Source of the DNA: Solenopsis invicta
Taxonomy: Eukaryota > Arthropoda > Insecta > Hymenoptera > Formicidae
Length of the DNA stretch: 64,000 nt
Assembly (NCBI RefSeq): GCF_016802725.1
Contig: NC_052664.1
Location: 29,839,275 to 29,903,274, forward strand
Reading direction: 5' to 3'
Position 1 is the first letter of the stretch, and each line of letters starts with the position of its first letter. A program made the translations under genes and the position numbers. The notes beneath the pieces are model-generated. The model searched no databases and was not told the origin of the DNA. It was given only the letters and a program-made list of their open reading frames with translations. Positions 24,501-37,398 of this stretch are shown here, piece after piece.

Positions 24501-26590
24501 ACAAAGGATTTGTAATATTAAGAGGAACCTAAATACCGATCGCATTACAGAATCAATTAATTTTTTAATTGGTTTGACACATCACAAAATCCTTTTGCAA
24601 GATAAAACTACGCGGAAAAAACTTTAGGATAGATTTTACGAGAAAATCAAAAAGAAAAAGTCTGAGAATGGCCGTGCCCACAATTTAAATTTTAGCTCAT
24701 GCAATTTTTCGAGACGCCATCTCTACAACGTGGACATGCACTACAATACCAATGTATAGGCATCGACGAGAGACCGCGACTGTTGGCACACCTGGCAAAA
24801 GGAGCGCCGAGCTCGCGTACACAAACTTCAAATTTTTCCCAACGGCTTTCGCGCAATTCGTTGATTCGTCTTGTCGCAATTTATGCGAGCGCAATCGAAA
24901 CGAGGCGCAAATACTGAAATGTGGGGGGCAAATAAACAGTAGATATAAATGAATTGACTTACCGTTCGCTGCTGGTCGCTCCGTCCAGCTCCGTCTCGAC
25001 CGCACTTCTCGAACTTTCGATCCAAGATCCTCATGACGATCCCCCTACTCTTGATTCACACTTGGTACATACGAACGCGCGATACTTCGCTTTCAACGAC
25101 TTTCCCGATACTCACACCCGTCAAACACTCGAGATACGCGAGATACGAGATACGAGTCAACGAAGAAGACGCGATTAAACACGCGACACGACCTACCCCC
25201 CAACGATTGCCGTCTGACCGGCACGGATGTGGTTTCAAGATCCTTCTTACGACGATTCGTCTTGATTCACACTTGGCACGAACGCGCTACCCTTCGTTTT
25301 CGGCACTCTTGAAACACTCCCGGGCCAGTATTATCACACGTGTCTGAAACTATGCAACGAAGAAGATACGAAACACGATTGAATGCGATATGACTTCGCA
25401 CCATACATCGTATCCGACATCCGACACGACGGATGTTGACACGAACGTCCGACACTTTACTTCACTTCTCGACACACTAGCTCGCATCAAAAATTCGAAC
25501 GGAACGACGAGGATACGAGTTGAAATGCGCCGCGACGCGTCGCGACCTTCCGCGTCCTGCCTAACCGACCGACTGCTGCTACTGCGTAGCGGCGGTAGCG
25601 GCGCACAGACGCGGCCTTGAGCCAGTCACGTGATCAGACGTCACGCCGCTACGCAGTGCTACGCAGTCAGTGGCAGCAGTCGGTCGGTTAGGCAGGACGG
25701 CAGAAGATTGCGGCACGTCGTACCGCATTTCAACTCGCATCCTCATCATCCCGTACGAGTTTTTGAAGCAAGCGAGTGTTTCGAGAGTGCTGTGTGAAGT
25801 GTCGAGCATTCGTGCCGACATCCGTCGTGTCTTGCGTCGAATACGATACATGGTGCGAAGTCGTATTGCATTCAATCGTGTTTGGCATCTTTCGTTGCTT
25901 CGTATCTCGAGTTTCCGATGCCCGTGAGTATGCCAAGAAAAAACGAAGGGTCACGCGTTCGTGTCAGGTGTGAATCGAGACGAATTGTCGTAAGGAGAAT
26001 CTTGGCTGTCGAATGTTTGACAGCTACGGCCGAGACGGAGCTGGACGGAGCGACCAGCGGCGAACGGTGAGTCAATTTGTACTCGTATCTACTATTTATC
26101 CAATTCCGTATTCGCATCTCGTCTTCATTGCGTACATGTAAGTTATCGCCAGTACAGTGCGATGAATCAGTTAGTCGCGCGAAAGCGATTAGGATAGGAG
26201 TGAACACGAACGATTTGAAGTTCGTGTACGTGCACCGGCGCTCTCTTCGTCAGGTGTACCAACAGTCGCGGGTAACATGCTTTTCGAAATCTAACCTGTA
26301 CATTAGAATTTGCGTATTTAAAATAAAAAAAAAAATTGTAGTATATATCCACGTTGTAGAGACGGTGTCTCGAAAAATCGTATCAACTAAAATCTTGGGC
26401 ATGGCTACTCTCAGGCTTCTTTTCTTTCTTTTGATTTTTTTATAAAATCTATTAGTTTTTTTTTAGTATGTGTATATACTTTTATTCTACAAAAAGATTT
26501 TGTGATCCGTCAAACCAATTTCAAAATTAATTTATTCTGTAATGCGATCGGTATTTAGGGTCTTTTTAAAGGAGCGTACATATCCTTTGT
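24501..26590. repeat. Giant inverted repeat (~2.09 kb) with CpG-rich core
   Basis: Left arm about 24,501-25,600, right arm about 25,640-26,590. Outer segments pair (CCTAAATACCGATCGCATTA at about 24,528 and its reverse complement near 26,560). Mid segments pair (CTACAACGTGGA, about 24,720, with 26,350). Inner segments are almost identical (GGTCGCTCCGTCCAGCTCCG at about 24,972 and inverted at about 26,030). Next to the centre, GCCTAACCGACCGACTGCTG pairs with CAGCAGTCGGTCGGTTAGGC. The spacer of about 40-50 bp holds TCACGTGATCAGACGTCA. The left arm carries an extra internal duplication of about 150-200 bp (25,020-25,160 versus 25,230-25,390). The core is CpG-rich and the outer ends AT-rich. ORFs inside are shadows of the palindrome. 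It may be a large fold-back or TIR transposon without transposase, or a palindromic duplication. Confidence 0.85.
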
Positions 26591-26768
26591 ATATACATAA
26601 TTATGATTATTAAATTTTGCTTTATGTAAATATTCTTTAATAAAATGGATATTTCAAATATCTTTCAAGTTAATATAAAAGCGGAGAATATAATTAAGAT
26701 TTTATAAACTTTATTATTTATAATTTAGAAATTATTGAAAATAAATTTTTATATTAACGAAGTACATT

Positions 26769-28717
26769 TCAGAATCGCCCGGATCTCTTTCGACCAGTAT
26801 ATTTGGAATCACCTCTAACTTCTCTTCCTTGTCGTCGCCGCCTTTCTTTCTTCTCTAAAATCCAATCCCTGCTTTTCTTTAATGATTTACCCTTGGCTTT
26901 TTTTATGTACTCCCTATAATATAAAATGAGAAAAAAAATTATAACTATTTTTAAAAAACAAAATATGTAGTTATGAAATATTAAAAACGATTGTAAATTA
27001 CAAAATAGAGTTAAATTGCAAAATTGCAGAATGGATTACAGGAGGATCAAACCTTTTTGAATTAGCAATGGTTTGTCTGTCTTCGTTTTCTACTCCCAGT
27101 GCTTTTGGAAGCGGAGCAGCTCCTCCAGTCATTAAAACCAAAAACATCTTTTTTGCTTTTGTACTATTTGGGAAATCAACAACCACACCACCGAAAAATC
27201 CAGCTTTTGTAGCTTGTGCTGTGATTAATTCAACCTGTTCACTGTTTTCTGGATAAAACTGTAATACTGCTCTTGCACTCCTTGACAGGCATGCGTACAA
27301 TGTTGAGAAGAAACGATATAAACGTTTCGTAGGATTGTGCGTAACTTTGTTTGCATAGCACAACCATTGAAGAGCAGAGATACTAACAGCTCCATCAAAC
27401 GCACCAGCTTTAAATGGTAATCCTTGACCTATATCTCCCAAGATCAAGTCACCATCTGTTTCTCTTTCAGCAGCTACCTCTAAAAAATAATTATGTCTAA
27501 TTATATATATATATATATATCACTCATTTGCAAGGTTGAAAGTTAATTTACTTTTTCAACTTTGGCTAAAGTTAATAGCTTGATTTAACAAATGAAAAAC
27601 GAAAAACTAACTCGGGTAGGAATTGCATTAAGATTAAATTAATTTAATAACAAATAACAAATTAAAAGTTAATTTTAAAAAGTATTATTTATATTAAATT
27701 AAAATGCTGTAATTTTTTAAAAATTAGCTTATTCTAACAAAACAATTCTAATATAAATCATTAAATTTATTTTATTTGTAAATTAAATTTATATGAAATA
27801 AAAAAGAATTATTATTTTTTATGTAGAAATGTGTTCCTTTTGCAATTTTTTTCTTTTAAATAGGTACAATTTTAGCTTAGAAAAAAAATTAATGAGATAA
27901 AGTTTATGTTTTAAAAATAACTAGTTAAAGTAAAAAATTAACTTATTTAAAATTAATTAAGTCAAAATAAAAGTTAACTTTAACTAGTTACTATGTAATT
28001 CTACTCATTTGTAACGACATAAAAATAAAGTTTGCTAATTTAAATGTTTTAAATCATTAAAATTTTATATCATTTTTATTATGATTCTAATATAACAATT
28101 TGGACTACTGATCGTGGAGGAAGAAAACTAACACTAGAGTTTTCTATTCAGTATTGAATTCTTTTTTTTTATGCAGATAACTTAAAATAATTTCCCAGTT
28201 ATGTGATAAATAATATGCATATATTTAATGTTACATAAAAAATATTCTTAAAATATAGCTGTATACCACGATAATTAAAGTACTTACTAAGCATTGCTGA
28301 AGAAATGTCAACACCAATCCATACATGTCCCTGATCTTCTAAGACGCTGCCACTAAGGCCTGATCCGCAACCAATATCCAAAAGTAAGCAACTCTTATCC
28401 TCGGGTAGTAAAAGAAGTTCTATAGCACGTTCGCACATCTGTACTTGAATTTCTATCATACGAGAGCTGTAAAAATATGGATTTTATTGCGAAATTACAA
28501 ATAAAATAAATTTATACAATTTGTACAAAAATCTCATAGACATACCTTTGTGTATATTTCTTAGCTTCTGTTTCATCATAATACTGTCAGAGAAAAATAG
28601 AATAATCAATCCTTTTGATTTTTAAATATTTACTAATTATAAGTAAACAATTGTAAGGCGATAAAGTTTACAACTTACCACCTCAGGAGGTGCCATGTGC
28701 TCTGGTCGCTTAGACAT
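26769..28717 (-). CDS. Bud23: 18S rRNA (guanine-N7)-methyltransferase BUD23
   Basis: SAM-dependent methyltransferase that makes m7G in 18S rRNA and is needed for 40S biogenesis; the family works with TRMT112. Five exons on the minus strand: 28679-28717, 28546-28583, 28288-28466, 27053-27479 and 26769-26913, giving 275 residues (human about 281). The N terminus MSKRPEHMAPPEVYYDETEA is diagnostic. SAM motif I is DIGCGSGLSG at about residues 56-65, followed by GVDIS. The centre has GDLILGDIGQGLPFKAGAFD, SISALQWLC and LQFYPENSEQ. The lysine/arginine-rich C terminus has RDWILEKKERRRRQGREVRG and ends YTGRKRSGRF. The fourth intron donor is taken as AG|GTTTGA because this keeps the frame (Arg-Glu-Tyr) across to the acceptor at 26,914. 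A downstream GTAATC donor would need a different acceptor. Intron 3 (about 0.8 kb) is AT-rich with a (TA)n run near 27,505. Confidence 0.96.
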
Positions 28718-31576
28718 TTTCTTTCTTTCTGTCTTTCACAGGCCTCTGGATTTTTAATTCATATAAATCAAAGTACCATAGTTTAAACAACGTCAAGTAC
28801 TGGATTAGAAAGCCAATAAAATCCAGTCGTATTATCAGTATAAGTCGAGCAAACTTCTAATTAAGAAGTAGGTAGAACTATCAGTGATTTATACTTGCTT
28901 AGATATTTTAAATACTGATTTTATTCGTCTTTCAATACAGTTTTTATTTTCTTTTATATCTGTTTTAAACTATTTTGTTTGTCCCATTAATTCGTTATTC
29001 TGAACATGCCAAAAGTATCTAATAAACACACGTGTCTTACAAATAGAACCTAACCTAAATCTCCAAAGGGTTGGCCATGGCCATGTCTGGTCACGTGTCC
29101 GTTCTTTTTACAAGTATTCTTCAAACGCATAAAGTGCTATTTTCTCCTTAAAAGATAAAAATAATTGAAAACGAGAAAGGTTCATTTTAGTCATTCTAAA
29201 TAGAAATAGTAAAAATGTCGATTTGTAAAATTAAAGTAATCAATTATAAAATTTGGAAATCAATACAATTTGCAATTGTATGCTTTGCACAATTGGAATA
29301 AATCAAAATCAGAATTTGTATACAGCGATTTAGTGATATAACTATAAAAAGTTATCTAAAAAACACATTTTAAAAAATTCGTTATAAATAATGTGTAAGC
29401 GGTATAAAATTCTCGAAATAAAGAAATCATTACTTAATGTCATACAGTAAATTTTGTTATGAATTCGAATTATATGATAAATACTTACGATCCAAACGTT
29501 TTATTTTCAGAAATCCATTGTTTTAAATTTATGAACTTAATCCTCAGTTATGTAGTACATTATAATTATACCATAAAATATTTTCATCAAAATGCATTTG
29601 CAATTATATACTTATATTTATAGTTTATAAATAATGTATAGTAATCTTGCCCGTTTTGCGACCAATCGATAAATGATTATATAAAACTCTTTTCATAATT
29701 TTATAAGTATAATTTTATACATAAACTTATTCAAATAATAGCATTTTAATACATTTAATGGTATTGATAATACAAGTATAAATAAAGGATTCACATTCAC
29801 GTTTATTGTATTCAGTTTATACGTTCAATCATAAATAGTATTTATATGATGTATAAATACAATAGACACACATGGTCCATTCCCTCAAAGTCCATTTATA
29901 TAATATTTACAGTATTTTTAAAGAACTAGTTTTCGGAAATTTAAGGTGATTTTGCATTAACATAAGCCGCATTTGTATGCGCGAGTAAGAGTAATTAGTG
30001 TTAATGCATCCACAAATCAGTAGCTATAAAATGTTACTCACTCAAATTTTCGAAAACTATCATTAACACTTTTGCAAATTTACGATTAATGACGACAATA
30101 GAGTATGATATCGCAATATTTTTAATAATTTTGTAAAGACACGATACAAAAGTTCTCACAAGGCAGATAATATTTCAATTTAATATTTAATATTGATAAG
30201 TGCACAGGAACTTATGAATATGCGATAAAGAATATTTGCAAAGAATTTTATTGACAAATATAAAAAAATCTAAGAACTCATCTTCTATTATCAATAAGAA
30301 TGTAAAAGTATAAAAAAGCAAAAGAGAAAATATACATATACTATTGTGTCCTACGCGAAAGGCAGGAGTTTAGAGAGGTAATCGATTTACAAAACTTCGA
30401 TTTTGAATCAGGAAATCTGGTCTTTATTTCCAAAAATATGTCGCCCACATCTGGACTGTCCAAAACTGCCTGCAAATACAAATAAAAGAAAATTGTGAGA
30501 ACTTTTTCGGCATATAAACCGTAAAACTTATTCCCAACGCAGAAGTACTTCAGAATTTGAGACTCTCATTCATAACACACGTTTGTCCATTCAGGGTTTT
30601 CATTGTGAAATTGGATAAAATTTGACAAGACAATAAAAAGACTTGTAATAACAAAGACGACATTTTCTTAAAAGGTCAAACATTTTATTTAATAATAAAG
30701 GTGTGCGCCTGGGATTTAGGATATACAAAAATTCATATCGTCTAAGCTTCAATATATGTCTCCTCCGGCAACGCTTGTGATTAAAGTACCCCTTCCAATA
30801 CCCAACTAAACCTCTGCCTAGACAAACAAGTTGCAATCGCGGTGATAGAAGCATATAATATGGACTATTAAACACAACAGATTTAATCATCCAGTTAGAA
30901 ATATTTTGGGGAAAAATAAGCGGGACGAGAAATCGCGCTAGAAAGCAAGACTTAAAAATTTCTACGATGGTCATTGGATTTGCGACAGAATAAGAATATG
31001 GACACATTCTGGACGATATAAAACTTGTTGCGATAATAGAAATAAAATATAATCAAATTGCGCCGAGCTGCGCTTTTCGTATTTTTCTAATTCTATTTAC
31101 CACTCTGTGGTGTGATATCTTAGTTGTGGTAATATAATATCACTATATTACTGTTAAAAATTAAAATAAAAAATAATCTTGATATCAATCAATACCAGAA
31201 TAATACCAATAATAGTGTAGTATTTATAGTAATATTAATAGCGGTAATGGTAAGAATAGAGTAGTAATAGTAGCAGCAGCGGTGACAATATCGGTAGCGG
31301 CAACAGTAGTGATAATTACACTAATAGTAATAATAGATCGTACTACTATCTCCTGTAGCGCAACAGATAACTATTTCCGTAACCTACTATTATAAATTGA
31401 AACGAATATGAAAACGTTGGAATATTTTGGTTTAGATCGCGTTTACATAAGCGATATAGTTCACCAACTCACTCAATATATATACTCACACACCATGAGA
31501 GATCGATCAGCTGAGAGCTTCTGTCACTTACTTTTTATTATTTTTTATTATAATGGATTATAGCCAATAGTCGGAC
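28718..31576. other. Intergenic: BUD23 upstream and eIF4A downstream region
   Basis: The part near 31,576 is expected to be the eIF4A 3' UTR, and the part near 28,718 the BUD23 promoter. A 135-codon minus-strand frame (30,600-31,007) and an ATG-less 74-codon frame ending at about 30,343 lie in the presumed 3' UTR. A loose triplet-rich tract (TAATAG/TAGCAG) lies at about 31,200-31,340. Nothing else is recognised. Confidence 0.5.
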
Positions 31577-34500
31577 TTAAATCAGATCAGCGACATTCAT
31601 TGGCATTTCATCGATGTGAGTGTTGTAAAATTGCTCAATATCTTTTAAGGTTCGTTTATCTTCTTCCGTCACAAAGTTAATGGCCACACCTTTACGGCCA
31701 AAACGACCACCACGACCAATTCTGTAAATAAAAAAGTAACAAAGTTATAAATTTCTGTATTAAATTTTTGTTTAGATATGTGCAATACATATATATACAT
31801 ATACACACATACATATATATATATATATATAAATTAATTGCAAAATTCCATAATTAAATTCTTTTAATGGATATAAAATTTAAAGTTATTTTTTTGCAAC
31901 ATAATCTTCAAATTGTTGATGCCTTTTATTGTTCTACAAATGTATTTATGGTTAAATTTTAATAAAATAAAATGTTATATTTAAATTTTACAAAAAACCA
32001 TAATTGATTATCGACAAAAGTATTAAACAACTTACCGATGAATATAGTTTTCTCGGTTGGAAGGTAAATCATAGTTAATAACAAGAGAAACTTGTTGTAC
32101 ATCAATACCACGTGCCAGAAGATCAGTGGTAATCAAAACTCGAGATGATCCAGTTCGGAATTGACGCATGATAAGATCGCGCTCCTTCTGTTCCATATCA
32201 CCATGCATAGCGGAAACAGTGAAGTCGCGTTTATGCATACTCTCTGTTAGCCAATCTACCTTACGTCGCGTATTGCAGAAGATAACGGCCTGGGTAATGC
32301 TCAATGTATCGTATAAATCACAAAGAGTCTCCAATTTCCAATCTTCGCGTTCGACGTAAACGAAAAATTGCTTTATACCCTCTAATGTTAGCTCTTCTTT
32401 TTTAACCAAAATTCGAATGGGATTACGCATAAAACATTTGGATACATCCAACACGTCAGATGGCATTGTTGCAGATAATAATATAACCTGGAAACAATAA
32501 ATTGCATTGTGTTAGAAATACAAAGGCTGAAACTGTATACAAGAAACCATGTCCCGATATAATGTGATGACCAATATTATATGTCGATGAAAAAAATAAA
32601 CTGCATTTACAGAGATGTTACTACACACGTGTGTGCAATATAATAGCATCATGCTGTAATAGGTATTGTAAATTGTTTTTGCTATTATAAAAATATTGAA
32701 AGTGACCAATCGATATTTAGAACATTATTATTAGGAGTGCTATGCCACAATAATTGTTTGCATTTAGGTTGCTATTATTTCCAGATAACACATTTCATGA
32801 TACAGAGCACATGTCTTAATCCAGTGTACATTTGTCAAAAAATGACACTATTACGACGCACCTGTATTTTATAATATATTTGTTAACTTGACTATTATAA
32901 GGTACACTGCAACTTTTTCGTCTTGTATGATTTGTGGACTTGTCCAAAAAAGATACTTTCTAATAATTAAAATAAAATTATCTATTAGATAGTAATTGTA
33001 ATAAAACTCTACAACACTCAAAAATATTTTTCATATTTACCTGAACTTCGTTAGGTAATAGCTTGAATACATCATGGATTTGATCCTTAAATCCTCGAGA
33101 TAACATTTCATCGGCCTCATCCAGCACGAAAAGTTTGATGCTACTTGCTCGAAGTGCTCGTCGGCTGATCATGTCATAAACTCTACCGGGCGTACCAACA
33201 ACCACGTGAACACCCTGATCCAGTTTTCGCATATCTTCACGAACGTTGGTGCCACCAATGCACGCGTGACATTCCGCGTGCATGAAATCTCCTAGAGCGA
33301 TAACGACTTTCTGGATCTAAACAAAGATAATAACATTAGAATTTATCATATTAAATATAACTTTTCATCAAAACATTTCTAATAAGTTACTTACTTGTTG
33401 AGCTAATTCACGGGTTGGTGCAAGGATCAAGGCCTGGCATTCTTTAATAGTAGTGTCTATTTGTTGAAGAATTGATATTGAGAACGTTGCAGTTTTTCCA
33501 GTACCTGTAAGTAATTGGAAACATCGATTAGTATAATACAAAATAAACTTTACATAAGAAATTTATATTTTAATTTTTATTAATTATTAATCTAAAATTT
33601 TCTTACCAGACTGGGCCTGAGCAATAACATCGAGCCCCCTTATACATGGTAGGATGGCACGTTGTTGAATTGCGGATGGTTTCTCAAACCCGTAAGCATA
33701 AATACCACGTAAAAGTTCTTCTTTCAGGTTCATTTCATCAAAGTTTTCCACAACCTATTTTCATGAAATATAAAATATTAGTAAGATATATTATTTTAAA
33801 ACGAGAGATATATTATTTTAAAAAGAGATTCCCAAAGTATAAATCATGACCCACTAATGAGCCTTTTCTTAATTCCTAAAGCTAGATCAGTCGCGATTCA
33901 TATAAATTTGGAAAACATTGTTTTAATATATTTAGTTTTATTATTGTCATAATTAAAAATATTATATTTAATCTTTACAGATATATTTGTTATATATATT
34001 ATATAATATGTAAGCACAGTTTCTTGATCATAAAGCACATTTAATTTATTGCATTTTTTGAAAAGGTGGTAATAAAAGCCAAGAAGACACAAAATTGCTA
34101 TAAAAATAAATATTTTTCAAACTGTTTTTAATATATTTTTTATTAGATATAGAACATATTTTGTAGAGGTGCTTTATATTTATGATGAAGGTTGTACATA
34201 TATATCAATAAAAAATGATTAAGGGGCATATACATCTAGACAAATTAAAATAAAACTAATTTTGTGAATTTTTTATAGAAAAATTGAAAGAGATAGAGAA
34301 GTTTTATTTATCTCATTATAAAGCTTATACTTTTTTCTGACATAAATTTTTTTTTTTTTTTTTAATAATATAAAATGGCATTGCAGCCCAAGTTTTCTTA
34401 AAATTATCTTTTTAAAAACAGTGTTTGTGGTGACTACTGTTACTTCCACAGGACTCATTAGAAAACAAATAACTTCCCTTTTTCCACAAAAAATTCGCTA

Positions 34501-35614
34501 AGGCTTCGTCTTGATGTATATACCTGCTTAAATATGTAATACTTTTAATACCACAATCCTACAAAATTAAAATATATTATAATTCAAAAAATTTCTAGAA
34601 AAAACCAAAATTGCACTTTTCTAAGACAATGGGTGCATCCAGATGCGCAACCGCTCACTGAAAGCGCAACTAGCAATTAAAGATTATTGGCTGGATCCAA
34701 AGGTAAGAACCAATCGTCTTTAATTGCTACTTGCGCTTTCAGTGAGCGGTTGCGCATCTGGATGCACCCAATCTTTACTTAGAAATTTTTATATAATTAA
34801 TTTAAAATAAGTAAATAGTAGTTATAATTATGTTAAACAGTTTTCTATAAAAAAAAATAATAATGACAAATTGTCTCTGTGCTAATATTACATATGTATC
34901 TATATAAATTGATTAAAGCTTTTCTTAACTCCAAATTGTTCAAAAATCATTCTCAGAAGAAGATTAAAATATCCTCAATTCAAAATATATCAATTCAATA
35001 ATCAAATTTAAAAATTAAATCAACTTAAATTAGAACTTTGGTATTTTTATTATTTCATGTACTACATGAAATATCCTTTTATTTTTAAACACCTGTAAAA
35101 TCAAATCTGAGTATCAAAAATCTTTATTTAAAAAAAAATAAAAAAAAAATAATATTATGTTACACAAAATTGTTGCATTTCCTTTGAAAGTACTTTCTTT
35201 TACATTTGTATGGATAAACTAAAAAGTAAGTATCCCGATAATCTTTGGGTTGCTTTCCCTTCAGTAATATATAAATATTGTTCTATCATTAGGTTTGTCC
35301 ACACAAGAATCGTTCTATCATTAGGTTTGTTCTTTTTCCCTATCCTAGAACTGAACACTTCAGTTTACTTTTTCTCTTTTTTTCTCCAATGTAAAAAGAA
35401 AAAGATGTATTGCATGAGAAATTCAGTTCTGGAATATGGAAAAAAAACAAATTACCTTTTGCAAGTTGCCTTTTGTTACTTATTGAATACAAAAAAAAAA
35501 AGGATAGAATGTTTGTGTGACTTGTGTCATTAAATGAAAACTACTGTGAAAAAAAAAATATATATATATACACGCACATGCACATACATACATACATACA
35601 TACATACATACACA

Positions 35615-35684
<70 letters not shown>

Positions 35685-37398
35685 TGCACATACGCATACA
35701 CATCAGTTATGTTAATGTTCTCAATAACAAATGTGTGTGTGTGTGTGTGTACACACGCACACGCACACACACACATCATATATAAGCTTTATTTAAATAT
35801 CTGCATACTTAAGTATACAGAAATTACATCGATTAACACTAATGTAAAATATCAGATAAAGGGCTATGTCTTCCAGTAGTTAAAAGAAAACAAAATTTTA
35901 TTGTATATCAGAATGATAGCAAAATACTCACAACATCCCAATTGGACTCGATGATGCCATCGGGGTCCATTCCAGGTGGTCCATCATATGTGGGTTGTTC
36001 ACTTTCACTAGGACCATTTTTTGAATCCCCTGACCATTGATCATCATTTCTGAAATGCATAGATAAGATATTAAAGCACGCAATAGGAACACGTAGATAA
36101 GATTAGTCGTATTAAATGTTAAATCACGAGCTATATTGCATTTTTACAAGATAATAAGATTTTTTTTATAAGGTAAATTGATTATAAAATATATTTAATA
36201 TCAACGTTATACACGATTTCATTTTATTGCAATTAAATGTTATTTCCGATAGAGAGAATTCAAAGAGACTCTTATTTAGTGCAAAATATAAAAAAAAGAG
36301 CATAAAATCCTATTAAATTTTCCTACACCTTTAATTCTGGAATTCTTTAACGGAATTCTGTGCGGTACGTGTTTATTAAAAGTAAATTAATAAAACACCG
36401 GTGCACAAATCGGCGTTCCGCACCCGTGTGGAATAGATAATATCGATCACGGCGTTTCAAGCGATGACAAATCACTTTAAATCCACGTGACCTTGAGAGC
36501 CGAACTTTTAATTCGATCTCGCGAAGTACATCGTCTATCGAAACTAGGCGGCACGATGGCCATTTTTATACGTTTCGCACAGTATGAACGGGTCGGCAAA
36601 ATCGTAGAAGCAGCACGAGGCGACCATCGTTAGCCGCCACGATAATCGCTCTGACAATGACTCACGCGAAAGCGTGTCCCGAGACGTGAGACATGTTGCT
36701 TCGCCGAAGGCCGAGGGAGCGTGCGGTGGCGGTGACGACGACGACGACGACGACGACGATGACTATGCGTCCGACAATGCGCGAGAAGCTTCGCGAGTCT
36801 CGGGTCAGCACGATTGATTTTTTTTTTCTCTTCCCCGGTACGGGAATCGCGCGAAAAACCGATTTTTTATTACGTAATTTCGCGTGCGGAAAAAACGCTC
36901 TCGGAGAAAACGTGCTCGCTTGTCCGAGCTCGCATGCATGCATGCACGCACGCACGCACGCACGCACGGGCGAACGGCAGAGAGAGCGCGCTTCACCCAC
37001 GCCAACGGCGTCGGGGCACATGCATTGCATGCCGTCGGATCGGCGTGCCGCGCTCCAACCGTGCCACGCGGCTCTCCGCCGCGGCGTTGCGGCGAGGAGG
37101 TTAAGCGGCGGGCCGACGGGACGGCGTGGAGCACGGCCGTTAGTCGACCGCGAGGGCAATGTGACAAAAACGACCGCACGCCATGTTGTCAGTCTCGTGT
37201 CCCCCGTGCATCCGTCCGATTGCGGCACACTGTTCACCGTGGCCGTATTTTAACCCGCGTACGCGCGAATTTCGCGGCGCGCGCGACCCACGACGGCGTC
37301 GGCATTACGGTGATCGCGCCGCGCCGTCAGAACGCGAGCGCGGTACGCCGTTACGTTGAAAAACGATCAACTTACCTTCTCTCAGCAGTATGCGACAT
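31577..37398 (-). CDS. eIF4A: Eukaryotic initiation factor 4A (DEAD-box helicase)
   Basis: ATP-dependent RNA helicase of the cap-binding eIF4F complex, cytoplasmic, which unwinds 5' UTR structure. Seven exons: 37376-37398, 35932-36049, 33607-33754, 33395-33504, 33041-33316, 32036-32487 and 31577-31721, joining in frame to 423 residues. Visible motifs in order: Q motif GFEKPSAIQQRA; motif I AQSGTGKT (about residues 93-101); Ia PTRELA; GG of CIGGTN; Ib TPGR; II DEAD in VLDEADEMLSRGF; III SAT in VILLSATMP; IV VIFCNTRRKVD; V TTDLLARGID; and VI HRIGRGGR; it ends MPMNVADLI. EELTLEGIKQF favours eIF4A1-type over the exon-junction eIF4A3. The very short first coding exon (MSHTAER) lies in a CpG-rich promoter. 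Intron 2 (about 2.2 kb) contains a MITE and microsatellites. Confidence 0.97.
34631..34769. mobile_element. 139-bp palindromic MITE in eIF4A intron 2
   Basis: Two inverted arms of 60 bp, differing at about 3 positions, start GGGTGCATCCAGATGCGCAA and are separated by only about 19 bp. The trinucleotide AAT occurs directly on both sides and could be a 3-bp target duplication. No coding capacity. The high arm identity suggests recent insertion or conserved folding. Family not identified. Confidence 0.85.
35561..35780. repeat. Compound microsatellite (TA/CATA/CA/TG)
   Basis: Within eIF4A intron 2: (TA)n at about 35,565, (CATA)n at 35,583-35,612, a long (CA)n to about 35,680, then (TG)n at 35,732-35,749 and a second CA stretch. 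Translations are poly-Thr/His or poly-Val/Cys. It would be highly polymorphic. Confidence 0.93.
36730..36970. repeat. (GAC)n and (GCAC)n short repeats in eIF4A intron 1
   Basis: A GAC/ACG triplet run at about 36,733-36,763 and a GCAT/GCAC tetranucleotide run at about 36,932-36,968, both inside the CpG-rich first intron of eIF4A. The several ORFs of 120-190 codons around 36,660-37,460 overlap on both strands and arise from the high GC content. Confidence 0.8.

Noticed and set aside
24697..26445. Many 60-120-codon ORFs inside the giant inverted repeat
   Set aside because: They occur symmetrically on both strands because of the palindrome and the CpG-rich composition.
27609..28010. Possible inverted-repeat element in BUD23 intron 3
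   Set aside because: The proposed ends match at only about 70 percent over 20 bp in very AT-rich DNA. The recurrent AGTTAACTTT words may be chance.
30600..31007. 135-codon minus-strand ORF
   Set aside because: Lies in the presumed eIF4A 3' UTR, has no recognisable domain, and has composition typical of AT-rich chance frames.
35524..35785. Poly-Thr/His and poly-Val/Cys ORFs
   Set aside because: Translations of the CATA/CA/TG microsatellite in an eIF4A intron.
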